Shown here: one piece after another, positions 50,029 to 59,704 of the stretch
How the letters are laid out: each line of letters starts with the position of its first letter
Position numbering within the stretch: the first letter of the stretch is position 1
Origin: Candidatus Woesearchaeota archaeon CG10_big_fil_rev_8_21_14_0_10_45_16
GTDB lineage: Archaea > Nanobdellota > Nanobdellia > Woesearchaeales > GW2011-AR9
Length of the DNA: 64,000 nt
Reading direction: 5' to 3'
Assembly (NCBI GenBank): GCA_002762785.1
Contig: PCXY01000003.1
Location: 134,463-198,462 of the forward strand
Notes under the pieces: generated by a model
What the model saw: the letters and a program-made list of their open reading frames with translations, nothing else
Databases searched by the model: none
What the model was told of the DNA's origin: nothing
Made by a program: the position numbers and the translations under genes

Positions 50029-51411
50029 ATGATCAAACGACGAAATATCTTGACTGTTATCGCATTATTACTTGCTGTCTTTATCACCACCAACGTTTTC
50101 GGCTCTTCCGGAGAAGCGGCAGAAGGGCATGATTTTGCCAAGACTTTTCTCTGGATAGCGATCATCCTCATCGCTGCAAAATTGTCCAGCCTCGTTGAAA
50201 AATACGGCCAGCCGGCAGTTCTGGGCGAACTGGTGATCGGTGTTATCCTGGGAAACCTTGTATTGTTAGGATTCCATGGGTTAGAGCCTATCAAAGCAGA
50301 TGCTATAATCGCTTTCTTGGCTGAACTGGGAGTCGTAATCCTCCTGTTCCAGATCGGTCTGGAGTCAAACATGAAAGAGATGAGTAAAGTCGGCTTTAAA
50401 GCAGGTATCGTGGCCGTTCTGGGCGTCATCGTCCCTTTTGTCTTAGGAACCTGGGTCGTCGGACCATGGTTATTACCTGGCTTGACTTTCAACGCCTATC
50501 TTTTCCTTGGAGCTACATTAACTGCAACCTCCGTCGGCATCACCGCCAGGGTCTTTAAAGATCTCAATAAGCTAAAGACAAAAGAGGCCCAGATCGTCCT
50601 CGGGGCAGCAGTTATCGATGATGTTCTCGGTCTGATCATATTGGCTGTCGTCTCTGCTATCGTCACCGCTGGATCTGTCAGCGCCGGAACCATCGGCCTG
50701 ATCTTTGGAAAAGCAGTTTTATTTCTGGTAGGATCGATTGTTGTGGGCCAATTGACAGCTCCTGGCATCAGCCGGATCTTTGCTAAGATCAATGCCGGCG
50801 TCGGCATGAAATTCACTCTGGCGATCTGTTTCGGCCTATTGTTTGCTTATTTCGCCAGCGTCATCGGTCTGGCTCCTATCGTGGGAGCTTTCGCTGCCGG
50901 CTTGGTATTAGACGCGGTCCATTTCAAATATTTCAAGGATCCCAAAATTGTAGCAGATATAAAGAAGCATTTTAAAGAACATCATGCCGAAGAGAACGGC
51001 GTCTCAGAGATCCTCCACAAGCACTCTGAACGTCATGTTGAAGAGATCGTCGAACCGATCGGCTTGTTCCTGGTGCCGATCTTCTTCGTGATGACTGGTT
51101 TCGCTGTCGATCTGACTACTTTGTTTAACCTGAAGGTTCTTTTGGTCGCTTTAGGGATAACCATCGTTGCTATCTTGGGCAAGTTGGTCGTGGGCTTAGT
51201 GGCCGGCAAGGTCAATAAATGGGTTGTCGGCTGGGGCATGGTGCCTCGCGGTGAAGTAGGCCTGATCTTCGCCACTATCGGAAAAGGATTAGGTGTCGTC
51301 GATGATTCGGTATTTTCGGTGATCGTCATCGTAGTTATCTTGACAACATTGATACCACCGGTCGTACTGAACCTGCTGCTGAGGAAGGAGACTAAAGAAC
51401 AACATTTATAA
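50029..51411 (+). CDS. CPA2-family cation/proton antiporter
   Basis: A 460-residue membrane protein with about 12-13 helices, of the Kef/NapA (CPA2) type: QPAVLGELVIGVILGN, ELGVVILLFQIGLES, and AAVIDDVLGLIILAVV with the double-Asp ion site. Residues around 310-345 form a charged His-rich cytoplasmic loop (KKHFKEHHAEENG, KHSERHVEE) that may sense ions or pH. No TrkA domain. Leaderless start from TTTAAAGA about 32 nt upstream. Confidence 0.93.
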   Translation: MIKRRNILTVIALLLAVFITTNVFGSSGEAAEGHDFAKTFLWIAIILIAAKLSSLVEKYGQPAVLGELVIGVILGNLVLLGFHGLEPIKADAIIAFLAELGVVILLFQIGLESNMKEMSKVGFKAGIVAVLGVIVPFVLGTWVVGPWLLPGLTFNAYLFLGATLTATSVGITARVFKDLNKLKTKEAQIVLGAAVIDDVLGLIILAVVSAIVTAGSVSAGTIGLIFGKAVLFLVGSIVVGQLTAPGISRIFAKINAGVGMKFTLAICFGLLFAYFASVIGLAPIVGAFAAGLVLDAVHFKYFKDPKIVADIKKHFKEHHAEENGVSEILHKHSERHVEEIVEPIGLFLVPIFFVMTGFAVDLTTLFNLKVLLVALGITIVAILGKLVVGLVAGKVNKWVVGWGMVPRGEVGLIFATIGKGLGVVDDSVFSVIVIVVILTTLIPPVVLNLLLRKETKEQHL

Positions 51412-51434
51412 ACGCTGTTCCTGTCCTTTTTCCT

Positions 51435-53156
51435 ATGAAACAAGAGCCTTGGGACTTATCTACTATCCATTCCGGCAATCTGGCAGGATCGCTTAAGATC
51501 ATCGAAAAAAGGGCTGCTGTCCTGGAAAAATGGAAAACTAAACTGACACCTGGCATCCCAGCAAAAACTTTTCTCCAGCTGCTTAAAGAGATTGAGGATT
51601 TCCATAAGATCGGACTGAAGACAGCTGTCTATGCGCAATTACGCTTCTCAGAAAACGCCAACGACCAGAAAGCCCTGGCTGAGATGTCAACTGTGGAGAC
51701 AGCTCTTACGGCTATCAATAACCGACTGTTGTTTTTCTCGTTATGGTTCAAAGATCTGCCAGATAAAAAAGCGACAGAATTGATCAAAGTTAGTGAAAAA
51801 TATCATTATTATCTAGAGATGCTGCGAAAAAACAAGAGGTACACTCTTAAGGAAGAAGAAGAGAAGATCATCAACATCAAAGATACTACGGGAGCGTCTG
51901 CCCTTGATAATATCTATAACCTGCTTACCTCTAACTTTATCTATCAAGTTGATGGAAAGAAGCGGACTCAGGAAGAGATGGTGACATTTGTCCGATCGTC
52001 TTCTCCAAAAGTAAGAGAAACGGCCTATCGCGCTTTACTGACGCCATATAAGAACAATAAAGAAGTCATCGGCGAGATCTATAAGAATATCATCAACGAC
52101 TGGCGGGAGGAAAATGTTACGTTAAGAGGTTACAAAAGCCCTATCTCTGTCCGTAATGTTGTCAATGATATCCCTGATGAAGCAGTAGAAGCCCTGCTTA
52201 CTGTCTGTGAAAAAAATCAGTCTTTGTTCCATCGTTTCTTTGAGATCAAACGCAAACGGTTAGGACTAAAGAAGCTACGTCGTTTTGATCTTTATGCTCC
52301 ATTAGAAGAAGAGAAAGAGAACATCCCCTACGAAAAAGGATTGTCTACGGTCCTGGAAACATTTGATGAGTTCTCAGCAGAATTTGGTCTGGCTGCCAGA
52401 AAGATCGTTGAAGCCAGGCATATCCATTCTACGGTCTACAAAGGCAAGAGAAGCGGTGCTTTCTGCTGTTCTGTAACAACTGAACATCCACCGTATGTCT
52501 TCCTGAGCTATACTGAAAAATATCGCGACGTGTCAACTTTAGCTCACGAGCTTGGTCATGGTGTCCATGCCGTGCTGGCTTCGATCCAGACAGAATTTAC
52601 CCATGAAGCCTGTCTGCCGCTGGCTGAAACAGCTTCTATCTTCAGCGAGATGTTATTATCTGAGAAGATGATGAAAGATAATCCTAAAGCAGCGAAGGAG
52701 ATGCTGTTCACCCAGATCGATAATCTTTATGCTTCCATAACCAGACAGGCTGGGTTTGTCATGTTTGAAAAGAAAGCCCACCAGATGATGAAAGAAGGCA
52801 AGACCATCGATGAGATGTCGACAGTATATTTAGCTGATCTGAAAAAACAATTAGGTCCGAAAGTGGATGTAGACGAAATATTTGCTTACGAGTGGGCCTA
52901 TATCCCGCATATCTTCCACACCCCGTTCTATTGTTATGCTTATGCCTTTGGCAACCTGTTGACACTCGCTTTGTATGAGATGTATAAAGAGAAGGGCAGC
53001 AAGTTTGTTCCGAAGATCATCGAGATGCTGTCAAAAGGCGGCGGTGAAAGTCCGCTGGAGATCACTAAAGCTGTCGGTGTTGACATAACTTCGGAAAAGT
53101 TCTGGCAGAAAGGTTTTGATGTGATAGAGAAGATGATAAAAAAGGTTGATAGTTAA
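51435..53156 (+). CDS. pepF: Oligoendopeptidase F (M3B metallopeptidase)
   Basis: A 573-residue cytosolic peptidase with zinc site LAHELGHGVHAVLAS (HExxH) and the downstream Glu in LPLAETASIFSEML. TTTATAAA at 51404-51411 lies within the end of the antiporter gene, 31 nt before ATG 51435, so the promoter is inside the neighbouring coding sequence. Hydrolyses short peptides. Confidence 0.95.
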   Translation: MKQEPWDLSTIHSGNLAGSLKIIEKRAAVLEKWKTKLTPGIPAKTFLQLLKEIEDFHKIGLKTAVYAQLRFSENANDQKALAEMSTVETALTAINNRLLFFSLWFKDLPDKKATELIKVSEKYHYYLEMLRKNKRYTLKEEEEKIINIKDTTGASALDNIYNLLTSNFIYQVDGKKRTQEEMVTFVRSSSPKVRETAYRALLTPYKNNKEVIGEIYKNIINDWREENVTLRGYKSPISVRNVVNDIPDEAVEALLTVCEKNQSLFHRFFEIKRKRLGLKKLRRFDLYAPLEEEKENIPYEKGLSTVLETFDEFSAEFGLAARKIVEARHIHSTVYKGKRSGAFCCSVTTEHPPYVFLSYTEKYRDVSTLAHELGHGVHAVLASIQTEFTHEACLPLAETASIFSEMLLSEKMMKDNPKAAKEMLFTQIDNLYASITRQAGFVMFEKKAHQMMKEGKTIDEMSTVYLADLKKQLGPKVDVDEIFAYEWAYIPHIFHTPFYCYAYAFGNLLTLALYEMYKEKGSKFVPKIIEMLSKGGGESPLEITKAVGVDITSEKFWQKGFDVIEKMIKKVDS

Positions 53157-53298
53157 AGAAGATGAAAAATGAGAAACAGAACTTTAATCAATTCGTATTT
53201 ACTAAAAAACGTATTTACTAAAAAACCATTTTACTAATAGGAATTACAAAGCAACCATCGTTTCATTTGAATCTTCTAACAATAAAAATAATAAAAAA

Positions 53299-54189
53299 TT
53301 ACTTCTTGCCTTTCAACGGCAGCACTCCAGAGAGGTCGCCGATGACATTCACCAGTTCTGAATCGGTCGGAACGACGATCTTGGCATTATTCATCAGAGA
53401 TCTTTCAACGGTCTCCAGTTTCTTGAGAGCCTGAGCATTGCCGACGAAGTACTTATTAGCCGCCTCGTTGACCAGCTTGATAGCCTCCGCTTCTCCCTGC
53501 GCTTCCAGGATCCTGGCTTGCCTTGAACCTTCTGCTTCCTTGATGTGAGCCATCCTGATACCATCAGCTTCGGTCTGTTTGGCGAGGGCGAAATCCTTTG
53601 CCGCTATCTTCTCGTTTTCAGCTTTGACGACCTTGTTCATGGTGTCCTGGACATCTTTCGGCGGATCGATCTCTTTCAATTCAGTTCTTACAACTTCGAT
53701 ACCCCATTTATGGGTCTCTTTCTCAAGGGTCTTCATCAGTTCAGTGTTGATCTTATCTCTCTCGCTGTTGGCTGATTTTAAAGTTAGAGTACCGATGATA
53801 TTTCTCAGGGTTGTTCTCGCTAGGTTGACAATCTGCCGTTGATAATTATGGACTGCGTACTGTGAAGCCTTGACATCAGCTTCAGACGGTTTTACCCTAA
53901 AATAGACCTGGGCATCCACTCTGGCATTAAGATTGTCGTTGGTGATGATCTCCTGCGGCTCTGCATCGACCATCTGTTCTGTTATGTTCACTTTAGTCAA
54001 CTTATCGATGAACGGGATGATCCAATGAAATCCCGGCTTGCAGAATTTCTTGTATTTTCCCAGCCTTTCTTTAAGGCCGCAGTGTGTTGGTCTGATTACC
54101 CTGATGCCTGCAAAGAAGATGATGCCAGCCAGGATGATGAACATTTTTAGCCCACCGGGCAATGCCATAAATAATGTTACGATTCCCAT
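53299..54189 (-). CDS. SPFH/stomatin-like membrane protein (slipin)
   Basis: A 296-residue protein with one N-terminal membrane hairpin (LFMALPGGLKMFIILAGIIFFAGI), band 7 domain (GLKERLGKYKKFCKPGFHWIIPFID) and a coiled coil (AKQTEADGIRMAHIKEAEGSRQARI region). Forms oligomeric membrane scaffolds. No NfeD partner gene is adjacent, which is atypical. Confidence 0.92.
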   Translation of the reverse strand: MGIVTLFMALPGGLKMFIILAGIIFFAGIRVIRPTHCGLKERLGKYKKFCKPGFHWIIPFIDKLTKVNITEQMVDAEPQEIITNDNLNARVDAQVYFRVKPSEADVKASQYAVHNYQRQIVNLARTTLRNIIGTLTLKSANSERDKINTELMKTLEKETHKWGIEVVRTELKEIDPPKDVQDTMNKVVKAENEKIAAKDFALAKQTEADGIRMAHIKEAEGSRQARILEAQGEAEAIKLVNEAANKYFVGNAQALKKLETVERSLMNNAKIVVPTDSELVNVIGDLSGVLPLKGKK

Positions 54190-54212
54190 ACTTCTATCTG
54201 GGGTTTGAGACT

Positions 54213-55133
54213 TTAAAAGGCTTTTGGTGATATTAAAGAAGGAGGCAAAATTCTTAAAAGTTCTTCAATGGGATAGTGGGAAGCGGCATCGATCAACCCG
54301 CGGTCGTTGCTGTGGATGGCAATGATGCCGAGTTCTTGGTTACGTTCAATTTCAAGAGGATAACCAAGGTTATAGTTCCTATGGGCAAAATCCTGCGGGC
54401 GTGTAAAATAAGCTTTACCATCGGCTTCCGTGACAAAATAGCGTCTGGGAAAACCTGCATCTGTCTGTTCTAAAAGAACTGCTACTTCCCGACCGTCAGG
54501 AATTAGGTAACGTATGCCTTCAAGAACTTCAACACGGTGCAGACCCGGATGACGGATCGGCCGAAATCCGATCCTTCTGATAGTTCCATCTTCTTCACAA
54601 TGATACACGCCGGTGCGAGATGCAAGATTCCGTTTTCTAGCATCTCTTCTGTTGATAGCAAATTCGTATGCTCTTTGAATATCACCATCACGGCTCACTA
54701 TACAGCCGGTATTCCCTTCAGGAAGATTTTTTAACAAGCCAACGACCAGACCGATATCTGTTGAGGAGACATTTCTTATCTCAAAAGGCGTCTCTCCAGG
54801 ATCAAGAAGGTTCATTTCCCAGATGAGCCTATCCCTCGCATCAGCAAGAGCACGCAAACCACGAGCTGCACTTTTTCTTCCCCTAGCTTCATATTTGCAG
54901 AATTCAGTATATCTTGCGCTTTCTCTTTGAACTTCTGGCGTTGTATAACCTACAGTTCTAAATAAACCAGAGGAAGAAAGCTGTCTGAGATGAGCCAATT
55001 CTAGCCTGATTCTTTTTGCTACAATATCTGGATTTCGGGATGTAAGATCGTTAGTGGGCCGCCCACAGCTGGAGAAAGCCCCGGAATCGAAAACGACCAT
55101 TCCATGCCTATCAATAATCTCAGCCAGATCCAT
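54213..55133 (-). CDS. PIN-like-domain protein of unknown function
   Basis: A 306-residue soluble protein. MVVFDSGAFSSCG gives an early Asp on a strand, and NVSSTDIGLVVGLLKN plus CIVSRDGDIQRAY supply the later acidic positions of a PIN-like nuclease fold. The C-terminal 130 residues (VEVLEGIRYLIPDGREVAVL) are beta-rich. The start is ATG 55133 from TTTTTAAA 30 nt upstream; ATG 55139 is the alternative. PIN assignment is inference. Confidence 0.55.
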   Translation of the reverse strand: MDLAEIIDRHGMVVFDSGAFSSCGRPTNDLTSRNPDIVAKRIRLELAHLRQLSSSGLFRTVGYTTPEVQRESARYTEFCKYEARGRKSAARGLRALADARDRLIWEMNLLDPGETPFEIRNVSSTDIGLVVGLLKNLPEGNTGCIVSRDGDIQRAYEFAINRRDARKRNLASRTGVYHCEEDGTIRRIGFRPIRHPGLHRVEVLEGIRYLIPDGREVAVLLEQTDAGFPRRYFVTEADGKAYFTRPQDFAHRNYNLGYPLEIERNQELGIIAIHSNDRGLIDAASHYPIEELLRILPPSLISPKAF

Positions 55134-55245
55134 CTTCATGCCAGAATGACAACTGTTTAAAAAGATTATTGTGGCAATATAGTATACTTATTATCCAGTA
55201 GTGATCCTGGAAAAATTTATAAAATAAATTAGGAAAGTGGGAAGG

Positions 55246-56067
55246 ATGTCATCTACCGATTGGTTCAATGGACAATTTGGGAAGAAAAGGGATCCTCTGG
55301 CAAAAGTAGAAGCGAAGCCTAAGACTAAACCAGAAATGATTCCGCCTCTTGTCAGGGCAGGATATGAACAGATCAGGAAACAAGCAACAAAGGATGAATT
55401 TGAGCCTGCTTTGTATATCTACGATACTCTCTGCAAGCAATTTCCAGAATCACGTGATCGACATGAGTCGGTTCTTACAGGCGCTTTTGAAGCTTATACT
55501 ACCCTTCAAAGGAGGATAGCCTGGGCGTTCGGCAGCCTTGGTGACTATGACCGGGCACATAAACATCTGAAAGAAGCTGCTTCTGGCTTTTGGTTAGATG
55601 GGAATAAAAAACTGGTTCCAGAAATAACCCAAAGGGAATACGATAATACCCGAAGGCATATCTTCAATCATACCCCTGCGGAGTTTTTCGCTCGGCGCCT
55701 TTGGGAGACAGCAGAAAGCGGAGAGATTGATTTTTGGGATTATCAAAGTACATGTCGGGTTCCCAATCTAACTTTTGAAAAGTATATGCAGCCGTTGGTA
55801 TTGGCCTTTGAAAGAGATGGCCTGGTTGGTAATGATTATATTAAAGAAAGGTCAATCAGCCACTTGGAGCTGCTTGAAAGAATAAATCTTCTTCACCGGC
55901 AAGCCTACCTAACGGCGATGCGTAACACCTGGGGTGAGAAACTAGAAAAGCATCCTTTGGTTTCTCCGTTCCCGATCGGTTCTAAAGTTCTTACGCAAAG
56001 AGAGCAGAAATATCGAGATTTGCTCTTTGAATATGCTCATCTTTTCACAGATCATCTAAGGGACTGA
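55246..56067 (+). CDS. TPR-like soluble protein of unknown function
   Basis: A 273-residue helical protein; YEQIRKQATKDEFEPALYIYDTLCKQFP and AWAFGSLGDYDRAHKHLKEAA have the spacing of tetratricopeptide repeats. ATG 55246 is set by TTTATAAA at 55216-55223. No catalytic motif seen. Stands alone with divergent neighbour 54213. Confidence 0.6.
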   Translation: MSSTDWFNGQFGKKRDPLAKVEAKPKTKPEMIPPLVRAGYEQIRKQATKDEFEPALYIYDTLCKQFPESRDRHESVLTGAFEAYTTLQRRIAWAFGSLGDYDRAHKHLKEAASGFWLDGNKKLVPEITQREYDNTRRHIFNHTPAEFFARRLWETAESGEIDFWDYQSTCRVPNLTFEKYMQPLVLAFERDGLVGNDYIKERSISHLELLERINLLHRQAYLTAMRNTWGEKLEKHPLVSPFPIGSKVLTQREQKYRDLLFEYAHLFTDHLRD

Positions 56068-56101
56068 AACATTTATATATTCTATAAGCGATAGTTAACG
56101 C

Positions 56102-57448
56102 ATGACAAAGGTTCTCGCATTTATCCTGATCTTATCAATATTCATCGCTGGCTGCAGCAGTGCTGAACAAGAAATACCTTTAGAAGAACCTTCAATAGTT
56201 GAAGAACAGCCAGTGATGGAAAGTCCTGTTACAGAAATCATTGAAACTAGTTCAAATGTACCTTCTCCCTTAGAAACATCGACGAAAACATTGCAGCCTT
56301 CCGATATTGAATACTTGGGAGCATTCAGATTACCAGAAGCTTCCGGTGGTTCAAACTGGGAATTCAGCGGCTATGCCGCAACATTCTACCCAGAAGGCGA
56401 TCAGGCTTCTAACGACAATTATCCCGGTTCATTATTTGCCATAGGTCATGATCATCATCAGATGGTCTCAGAGGTGAGTATTCCTACGCCAGTCATCAGC
56501 AAGAACGTAGAAGACCTTAACACTGCGGAAACATTGCAGCCGTTTGCTGACATCAGAGGAAATCTGTACGGTGAACAAGAGATCCCTCGCGCCGGAATTG
56601 TATATCACAAAGACAAATTATATTTCTCCTGGGGCCAGCATTTCGAGTTTGAGATTACACCGACGCACGGCCGTAGTAGTCTTGACCTATCTGATCCACA
56701 GACAGAAGGATTATGGCGCATTGAGAATTATCCAAATTACATCCTCAACGATTACATGTTTGAGATCCCAGCATCTTGGTATCAGAAGAATACGCCTGGC
56801 AAAACATTAGCTACAGGCAGATTTAGGGATGGCTTGTGGTCAGGAAGAGGTCCTGCTTTATTGGCTATCAATGACGAGCCAGGGAACAATGTTCTGGAAG
56901 CGACGCCTCTCCTATTATACGGAACCGTTGAACCTGGCAATCCAGAAATAATCCAATCGGAAGATATTGCTATGGATGGTTTCAGTGAACCTGATGAATG
57001 GTCAGGAGCTGAATGGTTGACGGCTGAAGATAAAGCAGCAGTCATTTTCGTCGGCACCAAAGCTGTCGGCAAGAGCTGGTATGGTTTTGCCAACGGTATT
57101 GTCTATCCTACTTCTGGAGATGAGGATGAAGTTTACCCAGACGTGCCGGACTGGCCCTATGATGAACGCGGCTGGTGGTCTGAAGACATCCAGGCTCAGA
57201 TGATCTTCTATGACCCAGCTGACCTGGCTGCCGTCGCTCAAGGACAGATGGAAACCTGGGAACCGCAGCCCTATGCTGTTTTTAATCTAGATCCATATCT
57301 CATCAATCCTGGATTCAATTATGAAGCTGGAAAACGATATCTGGTCGGTGCTGTTGCTTATGACCGTGAGAATGAGTATCTGTATGTCTTTGAAAGACTG
57401 GCTGACGGTGACGGGAAAAGCGTGGTTCACGTTTTTAAAGTAGGATAA
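56102..57448 (+). CDS. Large exported lipoprotein, likely beta-propeller-like
   Basis: A 448-residue lipoprotein with signal MTKVLAFILILSIFIAGCSS (lipobox FIAGC). An acidic linker follows (20-65). The globular domain has repeated Gly/Trp/Tyr-rich strands (YLGAFRLPEASGG, LFAIGHDHHQMV, AGIVYHKDKLYFSWGQH), in the manner of a beta-propeller. No active site recognised. TTTATATA 32 nt before ATG 56102. Confidence 0.68.
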   Translation: MTKVLAFILILSIFIAGCSSAEQEIPLEEPSIVEEQPVMESPVTEIIETSSNVPSPLETSTKTLQPSDIEYLGAFRLPEASGGSNWEFSGYAATFYPEGDQASNDNYPGSLFAIGHDHHQMVSEVSIPTPVISKNVEDLNTAETLQPFADIRGNLYGEQEIPRAGIVYHKDKLYFSWGQHFEFEITPTHGRSSLDLSDPQTEGLWRIENYPNYILNDYMFEIPASWYQKNTPGKTLATGRFRDGLWSGRGPALLAINDEPGNNVLEATPLLLYGTVEPGNPEIIQSEDIAMDGFSEPDEWSGAEWLTAEDKAAVIFVGTKAVGKSWYGFANGIVYPTSGDEDEVYPDVPDWPYDERGWWSEDIQAQMIFYDPADLAAVAQGQMETWEPQPYAVFNLDPYLINPGFNYEAGKRYLVGAVAYDRENEYLYVFERLADGDGKSVVHVFKVG

Positions 57449-57462
57449 GTGATTTTAATTTA

Positions 57463-57669
57463 TTATTCTTTTATTATTCCTTCTTTAAGTGTGTAACAGA
57501 TTTTTCCATCACTGCAATAGACCTCAGCAATTTCTAAAGAACCATCTTCCGGCAAGTCTGCTGCAATCTCTTCAAGGGTCCGTCGTAATTCGCCGATGGT
57601 TTGGGGATTGCCGATGATATAATCAGTTCCGCTAAATATTTCAGTGATATAATCTTTCTTTTCTACCAT
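57463..57669 (-). CDS. Small acidic protein of unknown function
   Basis: A 68-residue protein MVEKKDYITEIFSGTDYIIG..., with ELRRTLEEIAADLPEDGSLEI. It has its own TATA box (TTTAAATA 28 nt upstream). No motif known. Confidence 0.5.
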   Translation of the reverse strand: MVEKKDYITEIFSGTDYIIGNPQTIGELRRTLEEIAADLPEDGSLEIAEVYCSDGKICYTLKEGIIKE

Positions 57670-57732
57670 AGAACTATCATTTTAATCGCTATTTAAAAAA
57701 TTAAGTAAAGAAAAAGAAAAAATTAGGAAAAA

Positions 57733-58308
57733 TCAAGCTTTCTCGAACCTTTCCTGGACAACTTTCCAGTCGATGGCATCGATAAACGCTTTGATATACG
57801 CTGCCCGATCCATGCCGTAATCGGTGACGAAAGCATGCTCAAAGACGTCCATCACCAACAGTGGAACACAGCCTGCCAGATGGCCGACGTCATGCTCGTT
57901 GATCCAGACATTGAAGATTTGGTCTGCCTGTTTGTCGTAGCACATCACGACCCAGCCGATACCACGTAATTTGCCGGTATTGACAAAATTCTCATGGCAG
58001 GCTTGTCCGGAACCGAACGTGGCGACCATCTTCTTGAACAGAGCAGAATCTTCCGGTAATGAAGATTTCTCCTTGTTCATGTTGCCGAAATATAACTCAT
58101 GCAACCTCATGCCGTTAAACTCCCAGCCGAATCTTCGTTTGATCTCAGCCCACTGTGGAGTTCCCGGTTCTAATGTTTTTAATAATTCGATGGCTTTGTT
58201 GGTATTGGCAACATAGCCAGAGTACAGTTTAAAGTGAGCTTGCAGCAACTTGTCGCTGAAACCAGCTGTTCCTATCAATCCGCTGAAATCTAATTCTTTG
58301 TATGTCAT
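57733..58308 (-). CDS. sodA: Fe/Mn superoxide dismutase
   Basis: A 191-residue SOD. Metal ligands: His in LLQAHFKLY (about 25), His in RLHELYFGN, Asp and His in LLVMDVFEHAFVTDYG. The ACHENFVNTG segment and NEHDVGHLAG are close to archaeal/bacterial variants. Ribosome-binding site GGAGG precedes ATG by 6-7 nt; last gene of the oxidative-stress operon. Confidence 0.9.
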   Translation of the reverse strand: MTYKELDFSGLIGTAGFSDKLLQAHFKLYSGYVANTNKAIELLKTLEPGTPQWAEIKRRFGWEFNGMRLHELYFGNMNKEKSSLPEDSALFKKMVATFGSGQACHENFVNTGKLRGIGWVVMCYDKQADQIFNVWINEHDVGHLAGCVPLLVMDVFEHAFVTDYGMDRAAYIKAFIDAIDWKVVQERFEKA

Positions 58309-58318
58309 TTTTTGCCTC

Positions 58319-58708
58319 CTAGGTCATTGAATGTATTGAGATCCTGTTGCCTTCTGTGTCAGCCACCACACACATGAAACCATGTTCGTCACTGATCTTT
58401 TTTCTTTGGATGATTATCTTTCCTCCAGCTTCTTCTACCACTTTTAGGTCATCGTCAAGATTACCGGTTGGAGTGGTGAAGTAGATCAAGATCCCATCAC
58501 CGGATGGAGTATAGAACTCTTCATTCTTGACTAAAGATCCTCCAGCTCCTTGACCATCACTATGGGGAAAAATACTCATCTTAATATTTGGCAGATCCAT
58601 CCTTTCAAGAGAACATTTGAACACTTTCTCATAAAACGAAACAGCCCTATCCATATCTTTTACTGGAATTTCAAACCAGCCGACTGGATTTTTCTTTTTA
58701 TCTTCCAC
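58319..58708 (-). CDS. VOC (glyoxalase/dioxygenase superfamily) protein
   Basis: A 129-residue single-domain VOC protein: VGWFEIPVKDMDRAVSFYEKVF and GDGILIYFTTPTGNLDDDLKVVEEAGGKII, ending MCVVADTEGNRISIHS. Starts at GTG 58708, overlapping the ahpC stop region. The metal ligands and substrate cannot be stated. Sits between ahpC and sodA, so a redox or detoxification role is likely. Confidence 0.85.
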   Translation of the reverse strand: MEDKKKNPVGWFEIPVKDMDRAVSFYEKVFKCSLERMDLPNIKMSIFPHSDGQGAGGSLVKNEEFYTPSGDGILIYFTTPTGNLDDDLKVVEEAGGKIIIQRKKISDEHGFMCVVADTEGNRISIHSMT

Positions 58709-58709
58709 T

Positions 58710-59282
58710 TTAAATCTTCCCCACCAGATCTAGACCCGGCTTCAATGTTTTCTGTCCAGGTTCCCAGCTGGCCGGGCAGACTTCGCCGCCGTTCTCTCGG
58801 ACAAACTGGGCAGCTTTGACTTTCCTGATCAGTTCTTTTGCGCTTCTACCGATGCTGTTGTCATTTAATTCTATTGTCTTTAGAATCCCATCAGGATCGA
58901 TTATAAACGTTCCCCGTAAGCTAAGGCCTTCCATCGGGATCATCGTGCCATAGGCATTGCAGATCTGTCCGGCCGGATCAGCGACCATCGGGAACTTGAT
59001 CTTTTTGATAGTATCTGAGTTATCATGCCAGGCTTTGTGGACAAAGACGGTATCAGTGCTGACGCTCAACACTTCCACGCCAAGCTGCTGTAGTTCTGCG
59101 TAATGATCAGCCATCTCTCCTAATTCTGTCGGACAGATGAACGTGAAATCCGCTGGGTAGAAAAAGAGGACAACCCATTTTCCTTTGTAGTCTGACAGCT
59201 TTACTTTGGTTATCTGTCCGTTGTGGAACGCCTGCGCTTCAAAAGCCGGCGCGTTTTCATTTATTGCTAACTTATTTTCCAT
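58710..59282 (-). CDS. ahpC: AhpC-type 2-Cys peroxiredoxin
   Basis: A 190-residue peroxiredoxin with FFYPADFTFICPTELGEM (peroxidatic Cys near 50) and GGEVCPASW (resolving Cys). ATG 59282 is preceded by GGAGGGA, which fixes the start; longer in-frame readings would begin in the leader. A 23-codon frame (MEDIKKQRFFEIP...) overlaps the leader and start out of frame, perhaps a coupling peptide. Confidence 0.94.
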   Translation of the reverse strand: MENKLAINENAPAFEAQAFHNGQITKVKLSDYKGKWVVLFFYPADFTFICPTELGEMADHYAELQQLGVEVLSVSTDTVFVHKAWHDNSDTIKKIKFPMVADPAGQICNAYGTMIPMEGLSLRGTFIIDPDGILKTIELNDNSIGRSAKELIRKVKAAQFVRENGGEVCPASWEPGQKTLKPGLDLVGKI

Positions 59283-59346
59283 CAAAAATCCCTCCGTGAT
59301 TTTTGGGGATTTCAAAAAATCTTTGTTTTTTGATATCTTCCATTTT

Positions 59347-59610
59347 TTACACCTCGTCAAATGTTATCGTTATTGAGTTTTGTCTTATCTGAGTCTGACA
59401 GGCCAACCTATGTTTCCGGTCTCTGTCCATCGATTCTTCTTCTGGTGTCAGTTCAGTAAGGTTATTCTCACCTTCTTCAATGGTGATCATGCAAGTGCCG
59501 CATAACCCGGAACGGCAGCCGAAAGGAACGCCCAGCTGTTCACAAGCGTCCCTGATCGGTTCACCATCTTCAACAGGTATTACCGTATCTTTAAACTTGA
59601 CTGCACCCAT
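59347..59610 (-). CDS. Plant-type [2Fe-2S] ferredoxin
   Basis: An 87-residue ferredoxin with GCRSGLCGTC (C-x4-C-x2-C) and the fourth Cys in RLACQTQ. Likely donates electrons to the peroxiredoxin or another redox partner of the same operon. First gene; TTTAAATA about 40 nt upstream and GAGG before ATG. Confidence 0.93.
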   Translation of the reverse strand: MGAVKFKDTVIPVEDGEPIRDACEQLGVPFGCRSGLCGTCMITIEEGENNLTELTPEEESMDRDRKHRLACQTQIRQNSITITFDEV

Positions 59611-59704
59611 AGAAGAATTTACCTCTACTGATTGAGAAAGACGATTTTATTTAAAGGTTATGGTACTGATTTTTCATTGTGTTATCGCGTGTCTAGAATC
59701 TGGT

